The notes below the pieces were generated by a model. It did no database searches, was not told the DNA's origin, and saw nothing but the letters and a program-made list of their open reading frames with translations. The translations under genes were made by a program, and so were the position numbers. From Phyllobacterium trifolii (lineage in GTDB: Bacteria; Pseudomonadota; Alphaproteobacteria; Rhizobiales; Rhizobiaceae), in NCBI RefSeq assembly GCF_014192095.1, contig NZ_JACHXN010000024.1:20799-84798 (forward strand): 64,000 bases of DNA, given 5' to 3'. The first letter of the stretch is position 1. Every line of letters begins with the position of its first letter. Below are positions 1 through 8,558 of this stretch, one piece after another.

Positions 1-432
1 CAGAGAATATTTGCGAATCATTCGACGCTCTCCCGCGAATTGCCAAACGCAGCTTGCGCGTTAACCCGTTAAAATCATGTTCTCGGCCTTGAAGTTTTAC
101 GTCGGTTATTAACATGCCGTGACGGCAGTAATTTCAGGGCCTGAGGCTGGGTACGTCGTCTTTGCCGCTACTGGCGAGGATTAACACTATCCTCTGGAAC
201 GATTGGGGCGGCTGATAATCCGCGACGGGATCAGGTTAAACAATACGGTATATTTTGAATCATTTCATTAATCTTTTTATAAGGCCCCTAAGCATCATTG
301 TTAAATAGTAACCAAATAATAATTAGCTTACAGATTGGATAAGCAATAAAGCCATCAATGGCTAAGAAAAAAACGAAATGTTTTCCTAGTATGGTGAGTT
401 GCTTGTAAAGTTAACTCTGAGGGAAACGTAAA
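1..432. other. Intergenic region upstream of Gly-rich protein gene
   Basis: No convincing gene is seen here on either strand. The last 200 bases are markedly AT-rich compared with the rest of the window, as expected for a promoter and 5' leader of the gene starting at 433. The sequence just before that start (GAGGGAAACGTAAA then ATG) supplies a Shine-Dalgarno element. I could not pick one promoter hexamer pair with confidence. Confidence 0.5.
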
Positions 433-1653
433 ATGCCTACAATAACAAACAAAATAAGCAAGGCAAAACGCGGTGGTTTACTCGCCGTTATGGCAATTTC
501 CACTTTAGGATTAGTTTCGGCGACGTTTTCGAGCGCCCCAGCATATGCGCAAGCCAAACGCGCTCTTTTTGCCAGTGCAGCTCAATGTCGAGCACTTACT
601 AACGATAACGCAGGGCTTTGCTGCTTTGCTCTCAACAGAAAACTGGTTCTTTCAAAGCAACAACTCGATATGTGTCCGCCGTTAACTACGGGGGCAATCA
701 CCACGACTTCAACTGCCGAGCGTTCGGGCGGCGATGGAACAGCTGGCCGCGGCAAGTCGGGCGGAAAATCTGGGAATGGCAATGCTGGCAGTGCCGGCGC
801 GGGCGCGAGCGGTAATTCTGGCACAGGCGGTTCTGGCACAGGTGGTTCTGGCACAGGCGGTTCTGGCGCGGGCAGTTCTGGCGCGAGCGGTAATTCTGGC
901 ACAGGTGGTTCTGGCACAGGTGGTTCTGGCACAGGCGGTTCTGGCACAGGCGGTTCTGGCACAGGCGGTTCTGGCACAGGCGGTTCTGGCACAGGTGGTT
1001 CTGGCACAGGCGGCCCTGGCACTGGCGGGCCTGGCACTGGCGGCCCTGGCACTGGTGGGCCTGGCACTGGCGGACCTGGCACAGGCGGACCCGGCACTGG
1101 TGGCCCTGGCGGTCATCACGGCGGTGGCGGCCATCACGGCGGCGGTCATCACGGTGGTGGCGGCAACGGCGGTCATCACGGCGGCGGTCACGGCGGAAAC
1201 GACGGGCACAACGGCCATGGAAATGGCGGCGGCCATCACGGCGGCGGTCATCACGGTGGCGGCGGCGACCACGGCGGTGGTGGCAACAACGGCGGTGACG
1301 GCAACAATGGCGGCGGCAACAATGGCGGCGGCAACAATGGCGGCGGCAACAATGGTCATGGCAACGGCGATCAGGATGCTCCCGGCAATTCGGGCGGCCA
1401 CAACAACGGCGAGAACGGCGACCATTCCGGACAGGGTAATTCCGGTGGCGGAAACGGCGGCAACAATGGCGGTGGCAATAATGGTCATGGCAACGGCGAT
1501 CAGGATGCTCCCGGCAATTCGGGCGGCCACAACAACGGCGAGAACGGCGACCATTCCGGACAGGGTAATTCCGGTGGCGGAAACGGCGGCAACAACGGCG
1601 GTGGCAATAATGGCGGCGGCAACAACGGTGGCGGGGGTAACGGCCAACGATAG
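433..1653 (+). CDS. Secreted glycine/histidine-rich repeat protein, function unknown
   Basis: The product is 406 aa. An N-terminal signal peptide is clear (basic start, hydrophobic stretch at about residues 14-35, cleavage after an AYAQA-like site), so the protein is exported. Residues of about 40-85 form a short ordered part with four cysteines (one alone, a CC pair, one before two prolines). After that it is low complexity: a GSGTG pentapeptide array, a GTGGP variant of it, a His-rich HHGGG segment that could bind metal, and an Asn/Gly-rich tail carrying two near-identical 43-residue units. I do not recognise a family. It resembles structural or matrix-associated repeat proteins in composition only. 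The repeats are GSGTG and not collagen-like G-X-Y. A possible terminator follows at 1687. The start is supported by a good ribosome site. Confidence 0.75.
   Translation: MPTITNKISKAKRGGLLAVMAISTLGLVSATFSSAPAYAQAKRALFASAAQCRALTNDNAGLCCFALNRKLVLSKQQLDMCPPLTTGAITTTSTAERSGGDGTAGRGKSGGKSGNGNAGSAGAGASGNSGTGGSGTGGSGTGGSGAGSSGASGNSGTGGSGTGGSGTGGSGTGGSGTGGSGTGGSGTGGSGTGGPGTGGPGTGGPGTGGPGTGGPGTGGPGTGGPGGHHGGGGHHGGGHHGGGGNGGHHGGGHGGNDGHNGHGNGGGHHGGGHHGGGGDHGGGGNNGGDGNNGGGNNGGGNNGGGNNGHGNGDQDAPGNSGGHNNGENGDHSGQGNSGGGNGGNNGGGNNGHGNGDQDAPGNSGGHNNGENGDHSGQGNSGGGNGGNNGGGNNGGGNNGGGGNGQR
826..1112 (+). repeat. Tandem 15-bp repeat array coding GSGTG / GTGGP
   Basis: About 19 tandem copies of a 15-bp unit of the type GGTTCTGGCACAGGC lie inside the gene. 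The later copies change Ser (TCT) to Pro (CCT/CCC) and show third-base variation. Near-identity of neighbouring units suggests recent slippage or unequal exchange, so copy number is likely to vary between strains. The array also creates long spurious open frames on both strands. Confidence 0.85.
1351..1608 (+). repeat. Two tandem 129-bp units near the 3' end of the Gly-rich gene
   Basis: The block 1351-1479 is repeated at 1480-1608 with only one difference that I can see (AACAATGGC against AACAACGGC). Each unit codes 43 residues starting NGHGNGDQDAPGNSGG. The duplication is in frame and adds a whole protein module, so it is a recent event at the level of protein repeats. Confidence 0.9.
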
Positions 1654-1686
1654 GCCAAACTATCCGACTATATGAGGTTAAAATTC

Positions 1687-1718
1687 AAAGCAGGCTTCAA
1701 ATCTTCGGAGCCTGTTTT
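1687..1718 (+). terminator. Possible rho-independent terminator after the Gly-rich gene
   Basis: The arms AAAGCAGGCT (1687-1696) and AGCCTGTTTT (1709-1718) pair with one mismatch around a 12-base loop, and the right arm ends in four T residues. It lies 34 bases after the stop codon. The T tract is short, so it is only a moderate candidate. Confidence 0.4.
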
Positions 1719-1756
1719 GACATGAACGAGCTAAGCTTTCCTCTTGGGATTGGATG

Positions 1757-1888
1757 TCACCGACTGAACAACCAACCTGCAAAAAGCACCGCGACGGTTA
1801 CTACGACGAAAAGCACCACGTAGGGTCGCATCGGCGTAAGATACGGATCATACTCGGCTTTTGGCGGGCCTTGGTCATCTGAATCCAT
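1757..1888 (-). CDS. Small single-pass membrane protein (43 aa), unknown
   Basis: The frame starts MDSDDQGPPKAEYDPY and ends in a hydrophobic helix (residues of about 24-41, VVLFVVVTVAVLFAGWLF) followed by SR and a stop. An acidic soluble N-terminus with one C-terminal transmembrane helix suggests a small inner-membrane protein. An in-frame TGA lies just upstream, so the ATG at 1888 is the only reasonable start. No strong Shine-Dalgarno sequence precedes it, which is the main reason for caution. It has the same acidic head/hydrophobic tail plan as the 40-aa protein at 2092-2214 but no clear sequence similarity to it. No family was recognised. Confidence 0.5.
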   Translation of the reverse strand: MDSDDQGPPKAEYDPYLTPMRPYVVLFVVVTVAVLFAGWLFSR

Positions 1889-1910
1889 TTCGGATCATAT
1901 GCACTTTCAT

Positions 1911-1952
1911 GGAAAAAAGGCCCGGCGGGGCTGGGGGATGGGCACCGGGCCT
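1911..1952 (-). terminator. Strong rho-independent terminator, minus strand
   Basis: AGGCCCGG (1918-1925) and CCGGGCCT (1945-1952) form a perfect GC-rich 8-bp stem. Read on the minus strand it is followed by a run of six T residues (A run at 1913-1918 on the plus strand). It ends transcription coming from the 40-aa gene at 2092-2214 and separates it from the 43-aa gene at 1757-1888. Confidence 0.8.
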
Positions 1953-2091
1953 GCTGGGGTCAATCAGCCACGCCAGTCTGCACGGATATGGCAGTCGCTT
2001 CAATCAATCGCGGTTTGCTACTATTTCTTAGACAGTATCCAAAAGTATTGCGCTGAAGCTCTCGCGCACTCGTTTATTAATACAAGGTATT

Positions 2092-2214
2092 TTAGACAAA
2101 ATTCGCGACGAGCGCTGCTACTATCACGCCAGTAATAAATATGCCGAGGTACCAGCCGAGGGAATTGTGAACTGCCCAGACATCTTCGTCGTCTTCGTCG
2201 AAATCATCGACCAT
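2092..2214 (-). CDS. Small acidic single-pass membrane protein (40 aa), unknown
   Basis: The protein reads MVDDFDEDDEDVWAVHN followed by a hydrophobic helix of about 20 residues that runs to the C-terminus. A textbook Shine-Dalgarno sequence (AAAGGAGG, seven bases before ATG 2214) and the strong minus-strand terminator at 1911-1952 argue that it is a true gene, even though it is too short for most gene finders. A longer frame that reads through from 2583 has no support. The gene is divergent from the helicase gene at 2388. Small proteins of this shape often act as membrane-complex accessory subunits, but nothing in the sequence identifies a partner. Confidence 0.65.
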   Translation of the reverse strand: MVDDFDEDDEDVWAVHNSLGWYLGIFITGVIVAALVANFV

Positions 2215-2387
2215 GGTATCCTCCTTTCGGTGGCCAGAGCGATGTGGCTCGATCGCAGGGTAATAGCAGAACGCCTTGGTACGCCGATGGTTCATTCCGC
2301 CAAGGTTGACCTTCCCAACCAATTTCCGTGATGTTACGTTCACTCTCTGTTCGCGGCTGATTCGCGAGGCTGCCTGTTGGGGATCAT

Positions 2388-4445
2388 ATGAGCGCCGCCT
2401 ATCTGGAAAAACTGAATACCGAGCAGCGACTGGCGGTGGAATATGGCGTAGGTCAGGTGGCCGGCCCGCTGCTGGTGATTGCAGGTGCCGGTTCGGGCAA
2501 AACCAATACGCTTGCGCATCGTGTCGCACATCTGATCGTAAACGGAGCTGATCCACGCCGGATTTTGCTGATGACGTTTTCACGCCGGGCCGCCTCCGAG
2601 ATGTCCCGCCGCGTCGAGCGCATATGCGGTCAGGTGCTGGGTGCGAAGTCCGGAATTATGGTCGACGCTCTGGAATGGGCGGGTACATTCCATGGCATTG
2701 GCGCACGTCTCTTGCGTGAATATGCGGACCAGATAGGCCTCAGCCCGGATTTTACCATTCATGACCGCGAGGATTCTGCCGATCTGATGAATATCATCCG
2801 GCATGAACTGGGCTTTTCCAAAAAGGAAAGCAGATTCCCGACCAAAGGCACCTGTCTCGCTATTTATTCCCGCACCGTTAATTCAGAACGGCCGCTCGAC
2901 GAAGTGCTCAAGGCCTCCTTTCCCTGGTGCGCTACCTGGGATGCCCAGCTGCGCCAGCTTTTCGCAGCCTATGTCGAAGCCAAGCAGAAACAGAACATTC
3001 TCGATTACGACGATTTATTGCTTTACTGGGCGCAAACCGCCAGTGTCTCAACGCTCGCCGACGATATGGGCGGCCGGTTCGACCATGTTTTGGTCGATGA
3101 ATATCAGGACACGAACCGCCTGCAATCCTCGATCCTCCTGGCGCTGAAGCCGGGTGGACGGGGCCTTACCGTGGTTGGGGACGACGCACAGTCGATTTAC
3201 TCGTTTCGCGCCGCCACAGTTCGTAACATCCTGGATTTCCCCAAGGCGTTCAGCCCATCCGCGGATATCATAACACTCGATAGAAACTACCGCTCCACGC
3301 AGACCATCCTTGCCGCTGCCAACGGTGTCATCGACCTTGCCTCGGAACGATTCACCAAGAACCTCTGGACGGAACGGCAATCGGCTGAACGGCCGCAACT
3401 TGTCAGTGTTCGCGACGAGACCGATCAGGCGCGTTATATCGTGGAACGCGTGCTGGAGAACCGCGAAACCGGAACCCTTTTAAAACAGCAGGCAGTGCTT
3501 TTTCGAACGTCGCATCACAGCGGGCCGCTGGAGGTAGAGCTGACACGCAGCAACATACCCTTCGTCAAATTCGGCGGGCTCAAATTCCTCGATAGCGCTC
3601 ATATCAAGGATATGCTTGCAGTGCTGCGTTTTGCGCAGAATCCGCGCGACCGCGTGGCGGGTTTCCGGCTGATGCAGCTTTTGCCCGGTGTCGGACCGTC
3701 GTCCGCGCAACGTGTGCTGGACCAGATGGCGGAAAAAACCGATCCCATTGCAGCGCTCGCCGAGATCCCTGTACCGCCGCGCGCCGGCGAGGACTGGATG
3801 GGCTTTGTACAAACGCTGCAGCAGATCTGCGCAGGGAGGGCAGCGTGGCCGGCCGAGATCGAGCAGGCGCGGCTCTGGTACGAACCACATTTGGAACACA
3901 TCCACGAAGATGCGTCGATGCGGCAAGCTGATCTGTTGCAATTGCAACAGATTGCAGCGGGTTATCCATCGCGGGAGCGATTCCTCACTGAATTGACGCT
4001 TGATCCGCCGGACGCGACCAGCGACCAGTCCGGCGTGCCGCTGCTTGACGAGGATTATCTGATTCTCTCGACTATCCACTCGGCCAAGGGCCAGGAGTGG
4101 AAATCCGTCTATATGCTCAATGTTGTCGATGGCTGCATGCCCTCCGACCTCGGCGTCGGTTCCACGGCAGAACTCGAAGAGGAACGGCGATTGCTTTACG
4201 TCGCCATGACACGGGCCAAGGACAATCTCCACCTTGTTGTGCCGCAGCGATTCTTTACCCACGGCCAGAATGCCCAGGGCGACCGGCATGTTTATGCTTC
4301 TCGGACGCGATTCATCCCGGCTACGCTATTGCAATATTTCGAATGCATCGCATGGCCTCTGGCACGGTCCAGTGCTGCCGGACAATCGGAGCAGCCAAAG
4401 ATGCGCGTGGACATCGGAGCGCGTATGCGAGGAATGTGGCAATAG
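2388..4445 (+). CDS. UvrD/Rep-family ATP-dependent DNA helicase
   Basis: A 685-aa superfamily 1A 3'-5' helicase. The motifs appear in order: Q-motif (LNTEQRLAVE, about residue 8), Walker A AGAGSGKTNT (about 33-42), motif II LVDEYQDTN (about 235), motif III GDDAQSIYSFRAA (about 265), motif IV DRNYRST (about 298), motif V STIHSAKGQEW (about 555) and motif VI LLYVAMTRAKDNL (about 605). Members unwind DNA in repair or replication restart. The ATG at 2388 places the Q-motif close to the N-terminus, as is normal. The closest type is the stand-alone UvrD-like helicase carried by many rhizobia in addition to the main UvrD; which role it has cannot be told from sequence. The DUF1810 gene follows 45 bases later. 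Confidence 0.93.
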   Translation: MSAAYLEKLNTEQRLAVEYGVGQVAGPLLVIAGAGSGKTNTLAHRVAHLIVNGADPRRILLMTFSRRAASEMSRRVERICGQVLGAKSGIMVDALEWAGTFHGIGARLLREYADQIGLSPDFTIHDREDSADLMNIIRHELGFSKKESRFPTKGTCLAIYSRTVNSERPLDEVLKASFPWCATWDAQLRQLFAAYVEAKQKQNILDYDDLLLYWAQTASVSTLADDMGGRFDHVLVDEYQDTNRLQSSILLALKPGGRGLTVVGDDAQSIYSFRAATVRNILDFPKAFSPSADIITLDRNYRSTQTILAAANGVIDLASERFTKNLWTERQSAERPQLVSVRDETDQARYIVERVLENRETGTLLKQQAVLFRTSHHSGPLEVELTRSNIPFVKFGGLKFLDSAHIKDMLAVLRFAQNPRDRVAGFRLMQLLPGVGPSSAQRVLDQMAEKTDPIAALAEIPVPPRAGEDWMGFVQTLQQICAGRAAWPAEIEQARLWYEPHLEHIHEDASMRQADLLQLQQIAAGYPSRERFLTELTLDPPDATSDQSGVPLLDEDYLILSTIHSAKGQEWKSVYMLNVVDGCMPSDLGVGSTAELEEERRLLYVAMTRAKDNLHLVVPQRFFTHGQNAQGDRHVYASRTRFIPATLLQYFECIAWPLARSSAAGQSEQPKMRVDIGARMRGMWQ

Positions 4446-4489
4446 CGGGCGTCGAAAAGCTCGACCAGGAGGTCGCGACACATGGTGTA

Positions 4490-4921
4490 ATGACAGAAGC
4501 AACCGAATTTGACCTGGAAAGGTTTGTCCAAGCGCAGGAACCTCTCTTTGAGCGGGTGCTCGAGGAGTTGAGGTCAGGGCAAAAACGCAGTCATTGGATG
4601 TGGTTCGTCTTTCCACAGCTGAAGAATCTTGGCCACTCCTCCATGGCACAGTTTTACGGCATAGCATCGCTTGAAGAAGCGCGAGCTTATCTGGGTCATC
4701 GGCTACTAGGCAACCGGTTGGTGATCTGCACTGAAACATTGTTGACCCACACCGATATGCCTCTCAATCGAATACTGGGATCTCCCGATGATCTGAAGTT
4801 CTGTTCGTCGATGACCCTCTTTTCACTGGCATCGAGTGATGCTGTTGTTTTCAAACGTGCTCTGGATCAATTCTGCGACGGTCGCATGGACAAACGGTCG
4901 CTGGCGATTCTAGGGTTTTAG
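4490..4921 (+). CDS. DUF1810 family protein
   Basis: A 143-aa cytosolic protein that matches the DUF1810 family along its whole length: it opens with FDLERFVQAQEPLFERVLEE, then has the signature SHWMWFVFPQLKNLG and an EEARAYLGHRLLGNRL segment. The biochemical function of this family is not known. The start is ATG 4490; an AGGAGG sequence lies 17 bases upstream, a little far. The open frame extends upstream into the helicase gene but that part is out of frame with the helicase and is not real coding sequence. It probably shares a transcript with the helicase. Confidence 0.85.
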   Translation: MTEATEFDLERFVQAQEPLFERVLEELRSGQKRSHWMWFVFPQLKNLGHSSMAQFYGIASLEEARAYLGHRLLGNRLVICTETLLTHTDMPLNRILGSPDDLKFCSSMTLFSLASSDAVVFKRALDQFCDGRMDKRSLAILGF

Positions 4922-4964
4922 CGGAACGGGGTCCAAGCTTGACTAGGCTAGCGCAGAATTGGCC

Positions 4965-6512
4965 TTACAGCGTGAAATCATGCGCTAACAATCCGGAATC
5001 GAGATGCCCGTCGACCTGAATGATCAAGTCGGCGATACCGTCGCCATTGCTATCGGCCTGGACCATCCAATGATCGAGATCGGTGGGCGCATCCTGTTGA
5101 ACCTGGAATATCCGTAGCTCGCCCGCAGAATTCGAGAATTCACTATCGCCGATGAGATGAAAGGCCTGGTCATCGGATGTAGCGGCATCAGCGTCGATGC
5201 CGCTGAGATCAATCCTGTCTCCTTCGCTGGAACTGAAGTCGGTGATCGTGTCGCTGCCGATTTGCGCTGCCCGGAACGCGAAACTATCGTCGGCCTTGTC
5301 GAAAGTGAACGTATCGGCTCCGCCGCTGCCGGTCAGGGTATCGGAGCCGAGCCCACCTTCGATGATATTGTCCGAGGCATTGCCGCCGATTGAATCGTCG
5401 AAACGGCTGCCGATGAAGTGCTCGATGTCTATATAGTAGTCTGGGCCAATGTCGGATGGATCATGTGCTTGGGACATGTCCAGCGTGTCGAAGCCTTCGC
5501 CGCCCGATATGATGTTGTTGCCGCCATTGCTGACGATGATATCGTCCCCGGCACCGCCCATCAGTGTGTCCCGTTCCATCCCTCCGATGAGCACGTCGTT
5601 GCCTGCGCCGCCCCAGATAAAGTCCTGCCCGGCACCACCATCGATCAGATCGTTGCCATCGCCGCCGGCGATGAAATCCCCGTCGTCGCCCCCGGCGATG
5701 AAATCACCGCCGGCACCGCCGCTGATGTGATCTATCCCCGCACCACCATTGATCCTGTCGATGCCGTCGCCGCCATTGATGCGATCTCCGCCGGCGCCTC
5801 CGCTGATCGTGTCGTCTCCCGCACCGGCATCGAGGCTGTCAATGCCATCGCCGCCAACGAGATTGTCGTTGCCGGCCGCGCCGCTGATCAGATCGTCGCC
5901 CGTGCCGCCGTCGATCCAGTCATCGCCATCACCGCCGAGGAGATGATCATTGCCTTCGCCTCCGCTCATCCGGTCATTGTCCAGCCCGCCTTCAAGCCAG
6001 TCATTGCCGCTGCCAGCCCGCAGAATGTCGTCCCCGATCCCGCCAAGAAGCCTGTCATCGCCGGTTCCGCCATCAAGTGAGTCCGCGCCCAGGCCACCGG
6101 CAAGGATGTCATTGCCGCCGCCGCCGACCAGGCCATCATCGCCGGCAAGGCCTGCGAGCACGTTGTCGCGCCCGTCACCGGTCAAAAGATCATCGAACTC
6201 CGATCCCACCACGCTGGAGAATCCGGCGGCGACCCGGTCTCCCCAGGCATCTCCACCGGCGGCAATGTCGAGGTACCCGTCAGTGCCCACGGAGGTCAAA
6301 TCGATCCGCACCGCCTCGGGTGAGGAGGCGTAGCCCACCGTGTCATATATATCGCCGACGAGCGTATCGCCGCCCCCATGGCCTTCGACATACCAGCGAA
6401 AGGGACTGTCTATGCGAATTTCCTCTGCCCGATCGGTACCGATGGCAACGTCATAGACACCATTAATCTCTCCGACCCCAAGCAGATCGAACAAAAACCT
6501 GTCAATTGGCAT
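4965..6512 (-). CDS. RTX (hemolysin-type) calcium-binding repeat protein
   Basis: The 515-aa protein has roughly twenty GGxGxDxux nonapeptide repeats (e.g. GGAGNDVLIGG), which bind Ca2+ as a parallel beta-roll. It lacks an N-terminal signal peptide, and has a C-terminal segment of the type seen in type I secreted RTX proteins (ITDFSSSEGDRIDLSGID, then a DGxADLIIQVDG segment). No protease, lipase or lyase domain is visible, so the function is open; adhesion or matrix roles are usual for such proteins. Two start codons are possible; ATG 6512 is preferred over ATG 6524 because GGAGG lies five bases before it. No type I secretion genes are adjacent. The gene converges with the DUF1810 gene. Confidence 0.88.
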   Translation of the reverse strand: MPIDRFLFDLLGVGEINGVYDVAIGTDRAEEIRIDSPFRWYVEGHGGGDTLVGDIYDTVGYASSPEAVRIDLTSVGTDGYLDIAAGGDAWGDRVAAGFSSVVGSEFDDLLTGDGRDNVLAGLAGDDGLVGGGGNDILAGGLGADSLDGGTGDDRLLGGIGDDILRAGSGNDWLEGGLDNDRMSGGEGNDHLLGGDGDDWIDGGTGDDLISGAAGNDNLVGGDGIDSLDAGAGDDTISGGAGGDRINGGDGIDRINGGAGIDHISGGAGGDFIAGGDDGDFIAGGDGNDLIDGGAGQDFIWGGAGNDVLIGGMERDTLMGGAGDDIIVSNGGNNIISGGEGFDTLDMSQAHDPSDIGPDYYIDIEHFIGSRFDDSIGGNASDNIIEGGLGSDTLTGSGGADTFTFDKADDSFAFRAAQIGSDTITDFSSSEGDRIDLSGIDADAATSDDQAFHLIGDSEFSNSAGELRIFQVQQDAPTDLDHWMVQADSNGDGIADLIIQVDGHLDSGLLAHDFTL

Positions 6513-7002
6513 TTGGGCCTCCATGTTTGAAAAGACGGAAGTATAAGTTAACCAATGTCAACTTGAACTAACGAAGACGTTTCTACAAATTAAATTTTCT
6601 TAGGAGATTATATTGCCATGCGACTGAAATTTTACTGTATTTTTGAAGTATTTTTGAAGAGAATTAAATTCGCCTCATGAGCGACGTTTCTATTCCTGCT
6701 GACGATAAGAAATCTCGTTGTAGGATGATTTTCGGACGTTTGTTGAGTGTATCATAGGACATGCCCATGGCACGCCCGTCGTCTTCACCAAACGGGGCCG
6801 GCATCCAATCGGTTTGCAGGTCCCGCCTTCTTCGGCGGCGGCGACGCTTACTACTGCCGGTAATTATCGAGACCAGGCGGTATAATTATTCCCCGAATAT
6901 TGATACCAGTTCAGGTGTTGTCGAAGAGATGTGTCTTGCAGGATCCTCGTGGTAGCACTTGTGCCACGTCGACAGCAGAGGCAATGTCACCAAGGAGTGT
7001 CG
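6513..7002. other. Intergenic region between RTX gene and polyketide synthase operon
   Basis: This holds the divergent promoters of the RTX gene and the polyketide synthase operon. The part 6540-6700 is AT-rich. An 11-bp sequence GTATTTTTGAA is repeated head to tail at 6637-6647 and 6648-6658. A 20-codon frame (6618-6680) with AGGAGA before it overlaps these repeats and could be a leader peptide, but evidence is slight. No other gene is visible. Confidence 0.45.
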
Positions 7003-8055
7003 ATGTCTCAATCCGTGAAACTGATATCAATCGGCACAGCAGTGCCCGCTCACATTATTCAGCAACGTGATGCCGCTGCTGCGGCACATAAGGCTTTTTC
7101 GGCCCGATTCCGAGACTTTGACCGTTTGGCGAAAGTCTTCGAGAGTTCGGGCATTCGCACGCGCTACGCTGTCCAACCACTAGAATGGTATCTGGAACCT
7201 TTGGGGTGGCCGGAAAGAAATGCCGCTTATATTGAGGGAGCGTGCAGTTTGTTCGTCTCGGCTGCCAATACCGCCTTGGAGAAGGCAGGCATCAGGGGAA
7301 AAGATGTCGATACGGTTGTGACAATTTCGTCGACGGGTATCGCCACTCCGAGTCTGGAAGCCCGCGTGGCTCAGCAAATGGGATTTCGCGATGACATCGA
7401 ACGAGTGCCCGTTTTTGGTCTGGGCTGTGCGGGCGGTGTATCCGGGTTCTCCATTGCCTCCCGACTTGCGAAGTCAAGACCTGGAACGGTCGTCCTGTTA
7501 GTCGCTGTTGAACTGTGCACACTGGCGTTCCGGTTGGATCAACTGACAAAAGCCAATATCGTTGCCAGCGCGCTTTTCGGGGACGGTGCGGCGGCATGCG
7601 TCCTGAAGGTTGCAGACGAAGGAATAGCCGACATCGAGATGTCCGGCCAGCACACTTGGCCAAACACGCTGGACATAATGGGTTGGAGCGTTGACAGACA
7701 GGGTTTCGGCGTCATTTTCGATCGCGATATTCCGCCTTTTGCCGAAGAGCGCATCGCCCCGGCTATTTCCGGAATCCTCGGACGCGCGAATCTTGAACTT
7801 GCGGATATCGATAGATTTGCCTGTCATCCCGGCGGAGCCAAAGTCGTGACTGCACTGGAGACTGCGCTTTCCCTTGGTCAAGGGAGCTTGGACCATGAAC
7901 GTGACGTGCTATCCAAGTATGGAAATATGTCGGCCCCTACAGCACTATTCGTTCTCGAGCGAGTCGTCGAGCCGGGTTTGCCATCCCGCACATTGCTGAC
8001 GGCGATGGGCCCGGGCTTCAGCGTTAGCTGTGTTTCGCTCAAGAGAGCCGCATGA
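7003..8055 (+). CDS. Type III polyketide synthase (alkylpyrone/alkylresorcinol type)
   Basis: A 350-aa chalcone/stilbene synthase superfamily enzyme. The catalytic triad is in place: Cys142 (GLGCAGG), His275 (FACHPGG) and Asn308 (YGNMSAP). Bacterial members of this length condense a fatty acyl starter with malonyl-CoA units into alkylpyrones, alkylresorcinols or phloroglucinols. ATG 7003 is chosen because AAGGAG lies five bases upstream and the family's usual N-terminus begins there; the open frame reaches back to 6931. The stop overlaps the next start (ATGA), so translation is coupled with the methyltransferase. This pair is the arrangement of Bacillus BpsA-BpsB and Streptomyces SrsA-SrsB, which make methylated alkylpyrones or phenolic lipids. 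Confidence 0.9.
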   Translation: MSQSVKLISIGTAVPAHIIQQRDAAAAAHKAFSARFRDFDRLAKVFESSGIRTRYAVQPLEWYLEPLGWPERNAAYIEGACSLFVSAANTALEKAGIRGKDVDTVVTISSTGIATPSLEARVAQQMGFRDDIERVPVFGLGCAGGVSGFSIASRLAKSRPGTVVLLVAVELCTLAFRLDQLTKANIVASALFGDGAAACVLKVADEGIADIEMSGQHTWPNTLDIMGWSVDRQGFGVIFDRDIPPFAEERIAPAISGILGRANLELADIDRFACHPGGAKVVTALETALSLGQGSLDHERDVLSKYGNMSAPTALFVLERVVEPGLPSRTLLTAMGPGFSVSCVSLKRAA

Positions 8056-8558
8056 TCGCGGCTTCGATGCTCCTCGCCTTCGTCACCATCGAGCGTCTTG
8101 GTGAACTCCTGCTCGCCAGACGTAACACCAAAGCCCTGCTGGCGAAGGGAGCATATGAAGCTGCGCCGGGTCATTATATTTTCATCGTGGCGTTGCACGC
8201 TGCCTGGCTTGTCGGCTTGTGGATTTTTGCCTGGGATAAGCCGATTGAACCAGGATGGCTTGCCGTTTTCATATTGCTTCAAGGCCTGCGGTTCTGGGTG
8301 CTTGGGACGTTGGGCAAGCGCTGGACCACGCGTATCATCGTTTTCCCGGGAAGCCCTCTCGTGAGAACAGGCCCTTACCGTTTCCTTTCGCATCCGAATT
8401 ATGTCGTCGTGATCGGAGAGATCGCCGTGCTGCCCTTGTGCTTTGGGCTGGTATGGTATGCTGTCGCATTCTCCGCGCTGAATGCCTTCGTTCTGGCGGT
8501 AAGGATTCGCGAAGAGAATTCCGCGCTTTCGGAGTTGCGCCATGATGCAATGCCCTGA
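8052..8558 (+). CDS. Isoprenylcysteine carboxyl methyltransferase-like membrane O-methyltransferase
   Basis: A 168-aa integral membrane protein with about four hydrophobic segments and the ICMT-type motif RFLSHPNYVVVIGE near residue 118-131, the SAM-binding region of the family. In operons with a type III polyketide synthase such proteins methylate a hydroxyl of the pyrone or resorcinol product (BpsB and SrsB are the studied cases), and this is inferred here from context. The start overlaps the synthase stop by four bases. The next gene begins inside its 3' end. Confidence 0.85.
   Translation: MIAASMLLAFVTIERLGELLLARRNTKALLAKGAYEAAPGHYIFIVALHAAWLVGLWIFAWDKPIEPGWLAVFILLQGLRFWVLGTLGKRWTTRIIVFPGSPLVRTGPYRFLSHPNYVVVIGEIAVLPLCFGLVWYAVAFSALNAFVLAVRIREENSALSELRHDAMP

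Noticed and set aside
826..1112. Regular repeats that could be mistaken for a CRISPR array
   Set aside because: The unit is 15 bp, contiguous, in frame with a protein, and there are no spacers or cas genes.
582..1675. Several long open frames antisense or out of frame to the Gly-rich gene (up to 313 codons)
   Set aside because: They arise from the short tandem repeats, have monotonous composition and lack ribosome sites.
5418..6333. Long plus-strand frames across the RTX gene
   Set aside because: They are mirror images of the GGxGxD repeats and show Pro/Ser/Ala monotony.
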